From Ekhidna sp. (GTDB taxonomy: Bacteria > Bacteroidota > Bacteroidia > Cytophagales > Cyclobacteriaceae), in contig JABSPG010000076.1 in assembly GCA_013214445.1 (NCBI GenBank), forward strand, positions 1 to 11,878: a stretch of DNA of 11,878 nt, given 5' to 3'. The position numbers were made by a program, and so were the translations under genes. The notes below the pieces were generated by a model. The model saw nothing but the letters and a program-made list of their open reading frames with translations. It did not search any database and was not told where the DNA came from. This document shows positions 1-7,000 of this stretch, one piece after another; the first letter of the stretch is position 1; every line of letters begins with the position of its first letter.

Positions 1-1
1 C

Positions 2-952
2 GTATTTAAGAAGAACGATAAGCGTATGGTTTACAATATGGCTTATGTGGACGCTAAATCCGGTAACTCATATGTGAAACGGTTTCAGGTTTTGTCTGTG
101 ACCAGGGATAGGGCTTATGAACTGACTAAGGGTGGCAAGGGAAAGGTGCATTACTTCACTGCCAACCCAAATGGTGAGGCTGAGATTGTTTCTGTGTCAT
201 TAACACAGGCAAGTAAAGCACGTAAAAAGGTTTTTGAATTTGATTTTGCTGAACTTGAAATCAAGGGGCGAGGTGCCGGAGGCAACATTCTAACCAAGCA
301 TACGGTTCGCAAAGTGGTCCTTAAGGAGGAAGGCAGGTCTACCTTAGGTGGTGTTGACATTTGGTATGATCCCACTGTAGGTAGGCTGAACAGGGAAGAG
401 CGTGGAGATCACCTTGGAAACTTTATGTCCGAAGATCAGATTGTGGTTTTCTACAAGGAGGGTAGTTATGAGACCACTTCCTTTGAATTAACAAATCACT
501 ATGATTTTAATAATGTGATGGGCATTTACAAATTAGATGCAGATGCTTCTTTCAATGCGATTCACTACGATGGTGATTCCAAGACCTACTATGTCAAGCG
601 ATTCATTATAGAGACAAACACTTCAAATAAGAAATTTCAGTTCGTGACTGAAGCTAGAAGTTCAAAACTCGTCTTTGTGTCAAAAGGGATTAACACAGAT
701 GTGGAAGTCACGTACAAGGAGGGTCGTAAGCATGAAAAGAAAAAGCTTGATCTAATGAGCCTTATTGATATCAAAGGTTGGAAAGCAATTGGAAATAAAC
801 TGCCTGTACAGCAAGTCATTTCAGTGAGTTTGATCAAAGAAGAAAAACCTGAACAGCCTAAGGTAGACTTAGATGCGATAAAGAATGAGGTAAAGCAAGA
901 GGTAGAAGAGGAGGAGAATCAGCTTGGTCTTTTCGGAGAAAAGAAGGATTGA
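2..952 (+). CDS. parC: DNA topoisomerase IV subunit A, C-terminal part (5' end outside window)
   Basis: The reading frame is open from base 2, so this is the 3' end of a longer gene. Only the C-terminal DNA-wrapping beta-pinwheel domain is visible (about 316 residues); the catalytic tyrosine domain lies to the left. Repeated blade-like segments can be seen, such as KSGNSYVKRFQVLSVTRD near the start and SKTYYVKRFIIET in the middle. TANPNGEAEI and the basic, glycine-rich KGRGAGGNILTK (similar to a GyrA box) are typical of the Bacteroidota ParC type. The tail is highly charged (QEVEEEENQLGLFGEKKD). The enzyme decatenates daughter chromosomes together with ParE. The stop codon overlaps the trmH start by one base (TGATG). 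A GyrA assignment is less likely because the blades match the ParC-type tail of this phylum. Confidence 0.9.
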   Translation, partial: VFKKNDKRMVYNMAYVDAKSGNSYVKRFQVLSVTRDRAYELTKGGKGKVHYFTANPNGEAEIVSVSLTQASKARKKVFEFDFAELEIKGRGAGGNILTKHTVRKVVLKEEGRSTLGGVDIWYDPTVGRLNREERGDHLGNFMSEDQIVVFYKEGSYETTSFELTNHYDFNNVMGIYKLDADASFNAIHYDGDSKTYYVKRFIIETNTSNKKFQFVTEARSSKLVFVSKGINTDVEVTYKEGRKHEKKKLDLMSLIDIKGWKAIGNKLPVQQVISVSLIKEEKPEQPKVDLDAIKNEVKQEVEEEENQLGLFGEKKD

Positions 953-1599
953 TGGATGCAAAGCTAATCATTGATACATTGGAGCAGTTTGTTTCTGAAA
1001 ACAAACAAGCGCTGATAGATCGGGTATTAGCAGAACGTACGCGACATGTGACTCTAGTTTTTGAAGATATTGATAAGCCACACAATGTAAGCGCAGTTCT
1101 CCGTACTGCAGAATGTATGGGAGTACAAGATCTTCATTTCATTAAAAACAAGAATGCGTATGCGGTAAATCCAACGATTACGCAAGGAGCAGCGAAGTGG
1201 GTCACTATGCATGAACATAAAGGCATTGAACAAGGGTTTCAACATTTAAAGGAGTCTGGTTATCAGATTTATGCTACTTCGCTCCATGAGACTTCAAGAT
1301 CTATCTATGATTTAGATGCAAATGACAAGACGGCATTAGTTTTTGGTACAGAGGCTGACGGTATTACTAAGGAAGCTGGGGAAAAGGCAGATGGGTTTGT
1401 TCATATCCCAATGAGTGGCTTCACTGAAAGTTATAATTTGTCCGTGAGCGCAGCTATTTGTCTTACAGTCTTAAAATCACAGCTGGGCGTATGGCCAAGT
1501 CTTGAAGAATCAGAACAACTTGAATTGAGATCTGAGTGGTATAGAAAAATTGTTAGGGAGGCGGATTTAATTCTCAAGACGAAAGGCATTAAAATATGA
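952..1599 (+). CDS. trmH: TrmH-family tRNA/rRNA 2'-O-ribose methyltransferase, probably tRNA Gm18
   Basis: This is a SPOUT-superfamily methyltransferase of 215 residues, close to the usual TrmH length. The three family motifs are present: HNVSAVLRTAECMGV (residues 44-58, with Asn45 and the likely catalytic Arg51), LVFGTEADGIT (129-139) and IPMSGFTESYNLSVSAA (152-168), which forms the knotted S-adenosylmethionine site. TrmH proteins methylate the ribose of G18 in the tRNA D-loop. The substrate is inferred from overall resemblance, in particular the KPHNVSAV segment; another SpoU target cannot be excluded. I chose the ATG at 952, which overlaps the parC stop by one base. A TTG at 949 is also in frame, but the ATG is better. 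The 3' end overlaps the next gene by four bases (ATGA), so parC-trmH-sanA probably form one transcript. Confidence 0.88.
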   Translation: MDAKLIIDTLEQFVSENKQALIDRVLAERTRHVTLVFEDIDKPHNVSAVLRTAECMGVQDLHFIKNKNAYAVNPTITQGAAKWVTMHEHKGIEQGFQHLKESGYQIYATSLHETSRSIYDLDANDKTALVFGTEADGITKEAGEKADGFVHIPMSGFTESYNLSVSAAICLTVLKSQLGVWPSLEESEQLELRSEWYRKIVREADLILKTKGIKI

Positions 1600-2234
1600 A
1601 GAGGGTTTTTAAGTTCATATTGGGTCTTTGCTTCATGCTCTTTCTATTTGTTTTTATTACCAATCTCTGGGTTATACAAACCACACAAGATCAGATTTAT
1701 GATAAACATAATCTTCCACTGAATGATGTCGCTTTGGTCTTAGGAACCAGTAAAAATACTGTTGAGGGTAAGCCCAACCGTTTCTTTGTGGAACGAATGA
1801 ATGCAGCAGCAGCTCTGCATAGTGAGGAGTATGTAAAGCATATTTTGGTAAGTGGAGATAACCGGACAAAGTACTATAATGAACCTAGGGATATGCTTCA
1901 GGCTCTGGGAGATTTAAACATTCCTGTCAGTGATATCTCTTTGGATTATGCAGGTTTGAGAACGCTGGATTCTGTGGTTAGGTGTAAAGAAGTCTTCGGT
2001 CAAGATAAGGTCACTATCGTGACACAAGAGTTTCACTGTTATAGGTCGCTCTTTATCGCCAATTATCTTGAAATGGAGGCTGTGGCTGTCTCTGCAGATA
2101 ACGGTGGCCCAATTGGCAATACACTCGCCTTAAGGGAGGTCTTGGCTCGCTCCATGGCGGTGTTGGATCTCTATGTCTTGGGAAGATCGCCTAAGTTCCT
2201 TGGTGAAAAAATCGAATTACCAATCAATGGCTAG
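1596..2234 (+). CDS. sanA: SanA/YdcF-like DUF218 membrane-anchored protein
   Basis: The 212-residue protein starts with a basic residue pair and one hydrophobic helix (about residues 5-27, FILGLCFMLFLFVFITNLWV), so it is probably anchored in the inner membrane with the domain outside. The DUF218 core follows: VALVLGTSK (45-53), HILVSGDNR (82-90), EPRDM, DYAGLRTLDSVVR (117-129) and TIVTQEFHCYRSLFIA. These match the SanA branch (E. coli SanA, linked to vancomycin exclusion at high temperature). Its biochemical role is unknown; a cell-envelope function is inferred from the family. The ATG overlaps the trmH stop as ATGA, implying translational coupling. The 3' end overlaps the convergent Hpt gene by 11 bases. 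Confidence 0.82.
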   Translation: MKRVFKFILGLCFMLFLFVFITNLWVIQTTQDQIYDKHNLPLNDVALVLGTSKNTVEGKPNRFFVERMNAAAALHSEEYVKHILVSGDNRTKYYNEPRDMLQALGDLNIPVSDISLDYAGLRTLDSVVRCKEVFGQDKVTIVTQEFHCYRSLFIANYLEMEAVAVSADNGGPIGNTLALREVLARSMAVLDLYVLGRSPKFLGEKIELPING

Positions 2235-2550
2235 CGGCCCAGTCTTGGAGTTGCTTTAGGGCTTCTTCACACTCTTCGTTGATCTGATCAATTAATTCTG
2301 GAGATGCATTAGCCGGATTATGTTGAAGATCTGCGAGTGTTTCAGCGCAGGGAAGCTGTATCATTTTTGCGGAAGGCTTTAGTTGATGAGCAGACTTAGA
2401 TAGGTTGTTAAAATCGCTACTAGCCAACTCATCTTTCATCTTTGCAATAAGTGAAATATAGGTGTCCTTAAAAGTTTCGATAAACTCAGTTTTGAAGTCC
2501 TCATCATCATCACTTAGGATCTCCAAGTACGAAAAATCAATTTTTATCAT
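2224..2550 (-). CDS. Stand-alone Hpt (histidine phosphotransfer) domain protein
   Basis: This small acidic, helical protein (108 residues from the ATG at 2550) carries the Hpt signature SKSAHQLKPSAKMI, in which His (residue 55 from this ATG) is the expected phospho-accepting residue. The segment before it (FKTEFIETFKDTYISLIAKM) and the C-terminal helix fit the four-helix Hpt bundle. Such proteins relay phosphate between receiver domains of hybrid histidine kinases and response regulators in the cytoplasm. No kinase or receiver gene is visible nearby, so its partners are unknown. A TTG nine bases upstream (2559) would add three residues; ATG is preferred. The 3' end overlaps sanA tail to tail. 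Confidence 0.8.
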   Translation of the reverse strand: MIKIDFSYLEILSDDDEDFKTEFIETFKDTYISLIAKMKDELASSDFNNLSKSAHQLKPSAKMIQLPCAETLADLQHNPANASPELIDQINEECEEALKQLQDWAASH

Positions 2551-2624
2551 AGGTTTCAATATCTTCTCTTAAATCTACAATCTCTGCGTCTTTTGTAGGC
2601 AAAAATCATAGTCAAAATTTAGGG

Positions 2625-2655
2625 TTGCAGTCAGGTTAAAGGCGGAATTATTTTG
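2625..2655 (+). promoter_or_regulatory. Possible Bacteroidota-type promoter for the TerB-like gene
   Basis: GTTG ending at 2627 is followed after 21 bases by TATTTTG (2649-2655). This resembles the Bacteroidota -33/-7 pattern TTTG / TAnnTTTG, although the -7 box is one base short. It lies about 30 bases before the ATG at 2686, in the 135-base gap between the divergent Hpt and TerB-like genes. It is a pattern match by eye only. Confidence 0.3.
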
Positions 2656-2685
2656 TATTTTCGAGCTCAAATTTGAAATGCAGGA

Positions 2686-3147
2686 ATGATCCCAGAATTT
2701 GAACCCCTAAGAGAAGATGAAATACAGGTTTTATTGAAATCACCTGTATATGTAGCTATTCTAATTGCAGGTGCGGATGGAACAATAGACAAGTCCGAAA
2801 GGAAAGAGGCCATTGAAGTAGCGAGAAATAAGCAGAGCCGAGCAAGAGAACAACTGGCTGATTTCTATAAGGAAGTAGGAGAACAGTTTGAAGCAAATTT
2901 CAATCAATTAATAGATGAACTGCCTTCAGGAACAGAGCCTCGAGTTTCCGCAATCACAACAGAATTGAGGAAATTGAATTTTATTCTCCCAAAGATCGAT
3001 AAGAATTTTGCAATCAAGCTAATAGCTAGTCTAAAGGACTTAGCTAAGAAGATTGCTGAGGCTTCAGGAGGAGTGCTAGGGTACCTTTCCATTAGTTATG
3101 AAGAGGCTAGGCTCATGGAGCTTAAGATGTTGAAGGAGATTCAGTAA
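2686..3147 (+). CDS. Conserved hypothetical protein with TerB-like N-terminal motif
   Basis: The protein has 153 residues, no signal peptide and no membrane segment, and is rich in charged helices. The stretch VYVAILIAGADGTIDKSE (21-38) resembles the acidic, possibly metal-binding helix-loop of TerB/DjlA-N-like domains, with Asp31, Asp35 and Glu38 as candidate ligands. The rest, including a C-terminal part with SGGVLGYLSISYEEARLMEL, was not recognised. TerB-family membership is an inference from this one motif, and no tellurite-resistance genes are nearby. It appears to be a single-gene transcript: a promoter-like pattern lies upstream and a strong terminator follows the stop by about 20 bases. 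Confidence 0.55.
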   Translation: MIPEFEPLREDEIQVLLKSPVYVAILIAGADGTIDKSERKEAIEVARNKQSRAREQLADFYKEVGEQFEANFNQLIDELPSGTEPRVSAITTELRKLNFILPKIDKNFAIKLIASLKDLAKKIAEASGGVLGYLSISYEEARLMELKMLKEIQ

Positions 3148-3168
3148 AAATACGAAGAGATTGTTTTG

Positions 3169-3199
3169 AGCCCTGAGCAAGTGTTGTTCAGGGCTTTTT
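3169..3199 (+). terminator. Rho-independent terminator after the TerB-like gene
   Basis: A 12-base-pair stem, AGCCCTGAGCAA paired with TTGTTCAGGGCT (one G-T pair), closes a three-base loop at 3181-3183. A run of five T (3195-3199) begins at the last stem base and continues as an AT-rich tract. The stem is GC-rich and this is the clearest terminator in the window. It ends only about 15 bases before the next start codon. Confidence 0.85.
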
Positions 3200-3214
3200 A
3201 TTTATATTCAGTAC

Positions 3215-3763
3215 ATGGTAAAAACGGGATTGATTGTGCCATTGCGACTCTGCTTTTTTATGTGGGTGGTTTTTGCTATTGAGTACTTTCTTCGGATTGA
3301 TTTGGGGTATCTTGGGATATATCCTCGGCATATTTCAGGATTAGTAGGGGTGGTGATGGCACCTCTTCTCCATGGCAATTTCAATCACATTGCTTCTAAT
3401 TCCGTTCCTTTGTTAGTCTTGGGAGGAACACTATTTTTCTTTTATCGTCGAATTGCTTTTCGAGTTTTTCTGCAGTCCTATTTCTTCACCAATATCTTGG
3501 TTTGGTTTTTTGGGCGTCCGTTCTATCACATTGGCGCCAGTGGTCTTATTTATGCTCTTGCGAGCTTTCTGGTATTTTATGGTTTCTTCTCAAGAGACTT
3601 TAAAACTGTCATTGTAAGTTTCGCAACTATATTCTTTTATGGTAGTATGGCTTATGGTCTGTTTTCATTTGATAGTAGAGTGAGTTGGGAATCCCATTTG
3701 CTTGGTGCTGTGGTTGGTGCTGTTACAGCTTATATGATTTCTAAGCAAAATAGAAATAACTAA
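3215..3763 (+). CDS. Rhomboid family intramembrane serine protease
   Basis: This 182-residue polytopic membrane protein has about six hydrophobic segments. The rhomboid signature is complete: HGNFNHIASNS (residues 53-63, with the oxyanion-site Asn and the conserved His), HIGASGLIY (105-113, catalytic Ser109 in GxSG) and WESHLLGAVVG (158-168, catalytic His161). It should therefore be an active membrane-embedded protease cleaving transmembrane substrates, which are unknown here. It is a minimal form without a soluble N-terminal domain. The ATG at 3215 gives a short cytoplasmic N-terminus. It sits just behind a strong terminator, so it must have its own very close promoter or depend on read-through. 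The radical SAM gene follows after 21 bases and may be co-transcribed. Confidence 0.9.
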   Translation: MVKTGLIVPLRLCFFMWVVFAIEYFLRIDLGYLGIYPRHISGLVGVVMAPLLHGNFNHIASNSVPLLVLGGTLFFFYRRIAFRVFLQSYFFTNILVWFFGRPFYHIGASGLIYALASFLVFYGFFSRDFKTVIVSFATIFFYGSMAYGLFSFDSRVSWESHLLGAVVGAVTAYMISKQNRNN

Positions 3764-3784
3764 TATTTTTAGTACTTTTAATTT

Positions 3785-4837
3785 GTGAAATATTGGAAGG
3801 GAAAAGGGGCTCAAATCAACACATCAAATAGGTTTTCAGGAAGTTATCTGTCCGATGAGTCCTTAGATGGAATTGATGAGGAGTTGATTTCTGAAAAACC
3901 CAAGACCCAAGTTTTCTTGGAGCATCCTAAGCGCATCATTTCTAGGAATGACAGTCCAGATCTACCTATGGAGGCATCTATCAATCCTTATCAAGGTTGC
4001 GAACATGGATGTGTTTATTGCTATGCTAGAAACTCCCACGAATACTGGGGTTTCAGTGCAGGTTTAGATTTTGAATCTAAGATCATAGTTAAGCCTGAAG
4101 CTCCAAGGATCTTGGAAGCTGAGTTTTTGAAGAAGACATGGATTCCTAAACCCATTATGCTAAGTGGCAATACTGATTGCTATCAACCACTCGAAAGGAA
4201 GTACCGGTTAACAAGGGCTATGTTGAAAGTTTGTAATCGGTATAAGAATCCAGTGAGTATCATTACCAAGAACGCCCTCGTAACAAGAGATATTGATATT
4301 TTGAAATCGCTAGCCCAGGACAACTTAGTGAAGGTCATTTTCTCAATTACAACCACGGATGAAAGCTTGAGGGTAAAGCTTGAGCCTAGGACCGCAAGTA
4401 TTAAAAGGAAACTAAATGCAATGGAATTGCTCAGTAAAGAGGGGATTCCAGTAGGAGTGATGGCTGCACCCATTATCCCGGGATTAAATCACCATGAAAT
4501 CCCTAAGGTCTTGGAGCTATCTGCTAAATCGGGAGCCAGTTTCGCTGGCTATACAGTTGTCAGACTGAATGGTAAAGTCGGTGAAATATTTAAGGACTGG
4601 TTGATGAAAAACTTTCCTGATCGAGTAAATAAGGTATGGAATCAAGTAGAGGAGATGCACGGAGGAGGCGTCAATGATTCTACTTTTGGAAGACGCATGA
4701 CAGGAAGTGGGGAAATGTCAAAAACGATTAAGCAGTTATTTAAAATAAGCAAGAATAAATACTTTAACGGTAAGTCAGTTTCTGATCTAAATACCTCCCT
4801 TTTTAGACGAGGTGGAAACTATCAATTATTTGATTAG
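3785..4837 (+). CDS. PA0069-type radical SAM protein (SplB-like)
   Basis: The 350-residue protein has the radical SAM cluster motif CxxxCxxC in QGCEHGCVYCYA (Cys72, Cys76, Cys79), which binds the [4Fe-4S] cluster used to cleave S-adenosylmethionine. The N-terminal KGKGAQINTSNRF, the SGNTDCYQPLE segment (127-137) and the C-terminal HGGGVNDSTFGRRM are characteristic of the family called PA0069/Rv2578c, whose substrate is unknown. It resembles spore photoproduct lyase SplB only in the core domain, so a DNA-repair role should not be assumed. The start is GTG (3785); the next in-frame ATG (residue 62) would remove conserved residues, so GTG is right. It may be in one operon with the rhomboid gene 21 bases upstream. 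Confidence 0.85.
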   Translation: MKYWKGKGAQINTSNRFSGSYLSDESLDGIDEELISEKPKTQVFLEHPKRIISRNDSPDLPMEASINPYQGCEHGCVYCYARNSHEYWGFSAGLDFESKIIVKPEAPRILEAEFLKKTWIPKPIMLSGNTDCYQPLERKYRLTRAMLKVCNRYKNPVSIITKNALVTRDIDILKSLAQDNLVKVIFSITTTDESLRVKLEPRTASIKRKLNAMELLSKEGIPVGVMAAPIIPGLNHHEIPKVLELSAKSGASFAGYTVVRLNGKVGEIFKDWLMKNFPDRVNKVWNQVEEMHGGGVNDSTFGRRMTGSGEMSKTIKQLFKISKNKYFNGKSVSDLNTSLFRRGGNYQLFD

Positions 4838-4882
4838 CGAAATTCGTTCTTAGTTATTGACTTGTGCTTTCAATTTCTTATG

Positions 4883-5239
4883 TCAGTCACTAATGTGAGC
4901 ACTCATGTACCAAGCACCTCCAGCTAGAGCCATGTCTTTCAGGAACATTGATGATCCCACAGGATCTTGATTTAGAAAACCAGGCAAGTGAATAAGTACT
5001 GCAAAAAGGGCAACCATCAGTCCTAGCAGCTGGGTAGCCAATTTGGATCTTTTTTCTATGATGATCGCGACAGCAGCTAATATCAATGCTATTCCTGTCA
5101 GATAAACAAATACCTCGGGTGCTGGCAAAATACTTGGAACAAGCCCCTTCATGTCACTAGCTCCCATGAGATGAAAAACTCCAAACATTGCCATAGGTCC
5201 AGCAAATAACAATTTTCCAATATATCCTAAGTTTTTCAT
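4883..5239 (-). CDS. DoxX-like integral membrane protein
   Basis: A 118-residue protein with four hydrophobic segments (about residues 8-26, 44-61, 67-86 and 98-114) and short loops, matching the DoxX/DoxD-like four-helix family. The first helix has the family-like GPMAMFGVFHL, and the last has MFLKDMALAGGAWYM, with the Lys-Asp pair typical of DoxX proteins. Family members are associated with quinone or thiol redox at the cytoplasmic membrane, but this copy's function cannot be read from sequence. The start is ATG. It is convergent with the radical SAM gene across 45 bases that hold no clear terminator. The menE-linked gene ends 91 bases upstream on the same strand, and a small inverted repeat lies in that gap. 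Confidence 0.75.
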   Translation of the reverse strand: MKNLGYIGKLLFAGPMAMFGVFHLMGASDMKGLVPSILPAPEVFVYLTGIALILAAVAIIIEKRSKLATQLLGLMVALFAVLIHLPGFLNQDPVGSSMFLKDMALAGGAWYMSAHISD

Positions 5240-5273
5240 TTTCAGCTATTTAGATTTTTTAAGTTTATCTGTC

Positions 5274-5288
5274 TGACAAGATATGTCA
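5274..5288. repeat. Short inverted repeat upstream of the DoxX-like gene
   Basis: TGACA and TGTCA form a perfect 5-base dyad with a 5-base spacer, about 35 bases before the DoxX start. It could be a regulator-binding site or chance in AT-rich DNA. There is no T tract, so it is not a terminator. Confidence 0.25.
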
Positions 5289-5330
5289 TTTAGTAAAGAT
5301 TAGCGAATGAATACCTTACAAATACCCGTT

Positions 5331-5984
5331 CTAATGGTCGCCTAGGATTTTTAATGTGCTTTCAATGATCTTCTTGGGAAGTGGATACCACAATCCTTCA
5401 ATTTCAACTGTACCATTCTGAGGTTTTTTGATTGGTTTTAGTTGTTCAAAATTCAGAGAGAAAACTAAATTCATGAACTTTCTGCCCAATGACCAGTCAT
5501 TGAATTGCCTATCATTTCTGATAAACTCCCTAGTAGAAAATTTCCAATGGAATGTCTCAATTTCTTCGTTCAACTTCATCTTCAGTGTGAGTGGTTTTTC
5601 AATACTGTCAGTTTCTAAAATGGCTTGAAGAATTTCGTGAAAAATGTGATCTGCCTTTTTGATGTCCTTCGGAAACCCACCTTGATTCTGTTCCTTAGAA
5701 AGGTGAAGATATATTTCTGAATGTGGTTCTTTTCCTTGATTTAGGCTTGCTAGTTCAAAGATATCATCACTCCACGCGCTCGAAAGAGTGCCTTTCCATT
5801 GGTAATTATCATCTTTTGTGTAACCTTCTGCGATGATTTCATCCAAGGTCAAAGAATCGCGATTAATGTATTCAATAGAAAGATTTGCTTCAATGATCTC
5901 ATTAGTTACATCGATTTCCATGACAGCAGCATATGCTTGTGGAGGTGGTAGGTGTTGTGTTTGATATGAGATAGTCAATGTCAT
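5331..5984 (-). CDS. Unrecognised 217-residue protein coupled to menE
   Basis: I do not recognise this family. The protein has no signal peptide, no membrane helices and no cysteine pairs or obvious catalytic motif. It is a mix of beta-like and charged segments, with FHWKFSTREF and RQFNDWSLGRKFMNLVFSL in the middle and VEIEGLWYPLPKKI near the end. The ATG at 5984 overlaps the menE stop as ATGA, so translation is probably coupled and a link to menaquinone synthesis or the same transcript is likely. It is far too short for MenC (o-succinylbenzoate synthase) and lacks that enzyme's lysine and metal-ligand pattern. That it is a real coding gene is well supported by its length, codon pattern and coupling. 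Confidence 0.7.
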   Translation of the reverse strand: MTLTISYQTQHLPPPQAYAAVMEIDVTNEIIEANLSIEYINRDSLTLDEIIAEGYTKDDNYQWKGTLSSAWSDDIFELASLNQGKEPHSEIYLHLSKEQNQGGFPKDIKKADHIFHEILQAILETDSIEKPLTLKMKLNEEIETFHWKFSTREFIRNDRQFNDWSLGRKFMNLVFSLNFEQLKPIKKPQNGTVEIEGLWYPLPKKIIESTLKILGDH

Positions 5985-7000
5985 TGAGTCGCTTTTTTGT
6001 CCAAATTCTCTATTGTTCTCACTCGATCTACCTTTCCAGAATGAGTCTTGTATACTGTCTGATTGAAAAAAAGCTCTTTTGGTTGATGGTATTTGGGAAG
6101 TTCTGAAAAGGATATTTCTTTATCTCCCCCAGAGGAGATTAGTATAACCTTCTGTCCAAGTCGAGTATCAGGTAATGAACTGATAATAAAGTCATCTTCG
6201 ATCTGCGTTTTCAAAAGGTCTTCAACCTGTTCTGGGTTGATTTTAATGCCTCCGCTATTGATTATGAAGTCTTTACGACCGATCCATCTAAACGTGTTTT
6301 GACTTACCTCCTCAATAATATCATTGGTAGTTAACCAGTTGTTGTCAGTGATTGAACCCTTGATGCTGAGAGAGCCATCTTCTTGAGTTGAGATTACCGT
6401 ATCACCTGTTGTTTTGAATTCAGATTCTTCAAGTTTCCTCAACGCGATATGGGATACCGTTTCGGTCATGCCGAAAGTGCTGTAAACGACTGCTCTTGAT
6501 TTTTTTTCATAGACAGGCATAGGAGCACCTCCAATCAATATAATTTTAAATAGATCAACCTCTTCTATTGTCAATCTTTCATATTGAATGGGAGCTAATG
6601 ATGCAAGATCTACTGTGCCTTTAGGTAGTTTGTCAAAGGACAGTTCCGCTGGCGGCATCAAATACAAATCATGATCGAAGTGCATAGCCCTGTAAATCAC
6701 CATAGCCCCACCGATGAAACTTGGGTCCAGGCATAAGAGAGATGATTTTGTTTCTCTTCTGGGATCTATAAAATCAAATGTAGCATCTGCACTAAGAATG
6801 ATCTTTGATCGCTTAATCTTTATCCTCTTCGGAGAACCAGTTGACCCTGAAGTCATATGGACGAAGCTCTGCTTGCCTGAATGCCATGATTTGGTAATGG
6901 AAATTACCTTCTTTTCAAAATCGTTAAATATGGTTTTATCAAGATCATCTTTTAGAATTTCATCTATCTTTAAATCGAAATTTTTTGACTTTATATTCAC
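5981..7000 (-). CDS. menE: o-Succinylbenzoate-CoA ligase (MenE), short form
   Basis: This is an ANL-superfamily adenylating enzyme of 339 residues that should activate o-succinylbenzoate with ATP and CoA in menaquinone synthesis. Visible core motifs are the phosphate-binding loop MTSGSTGSPK (49-58), YSTFGMTE (173-180), TND (225-227, the ribose-binding Asp), GRKDFIINSGGIKINPEQVE (241-260, hinge region) and the catalytic lysine in THSGKVDR (Lys323). It is shorter at the N-terminus than E. coli MenE (about 450 residues), starting roughly 48 residues before the P-loop. The MenE assignment rests on this compact form and on the menB gene 4.5 kb away on the same strand. The only usable start is GTG at 7000; an in-frame stop lies upstream with no ATG between. 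The downstream 217-residue gene overlaps it as ATGA. Confidence 0.85.
   Translation of the reverse strand: MNIKSKNFDLKIDEILKDDLDKTIFNDFEKKVISITKSWHSGKQSFVHMTSGSTGSPKRIKIKRSKIILSADATFDFIDPRRETKSSLLCLDPSFIGGAMVIYRAMHFDHDLYLMPPAELSFDKLPKGTVDLASLAPIQYERLTIEEVDLFKIILIGGAPMPVYEKKSRAVVYSTFGMTETVSHIALRKLEESEFKTTGDTVISTQEDGSLSIKGSITDNNWLTTNDIIEEVSQNTFRWIGRKDFIINSGGIKINPEQVEDLLKTQIEDDFIISSLPDTRLGQKVILISSGGDKEISFSELPKYHQPKELFFNQTVYKTHSGKVDRVRTIENLDKKATQ

Noticed and set aside
5331..5984. menC (o-succinylbenzoate synthase) as the identity of the gene after menE
   Set aside because: It is far too short and lacks the enolase-superfamily lysine and metal-ligand motifs.
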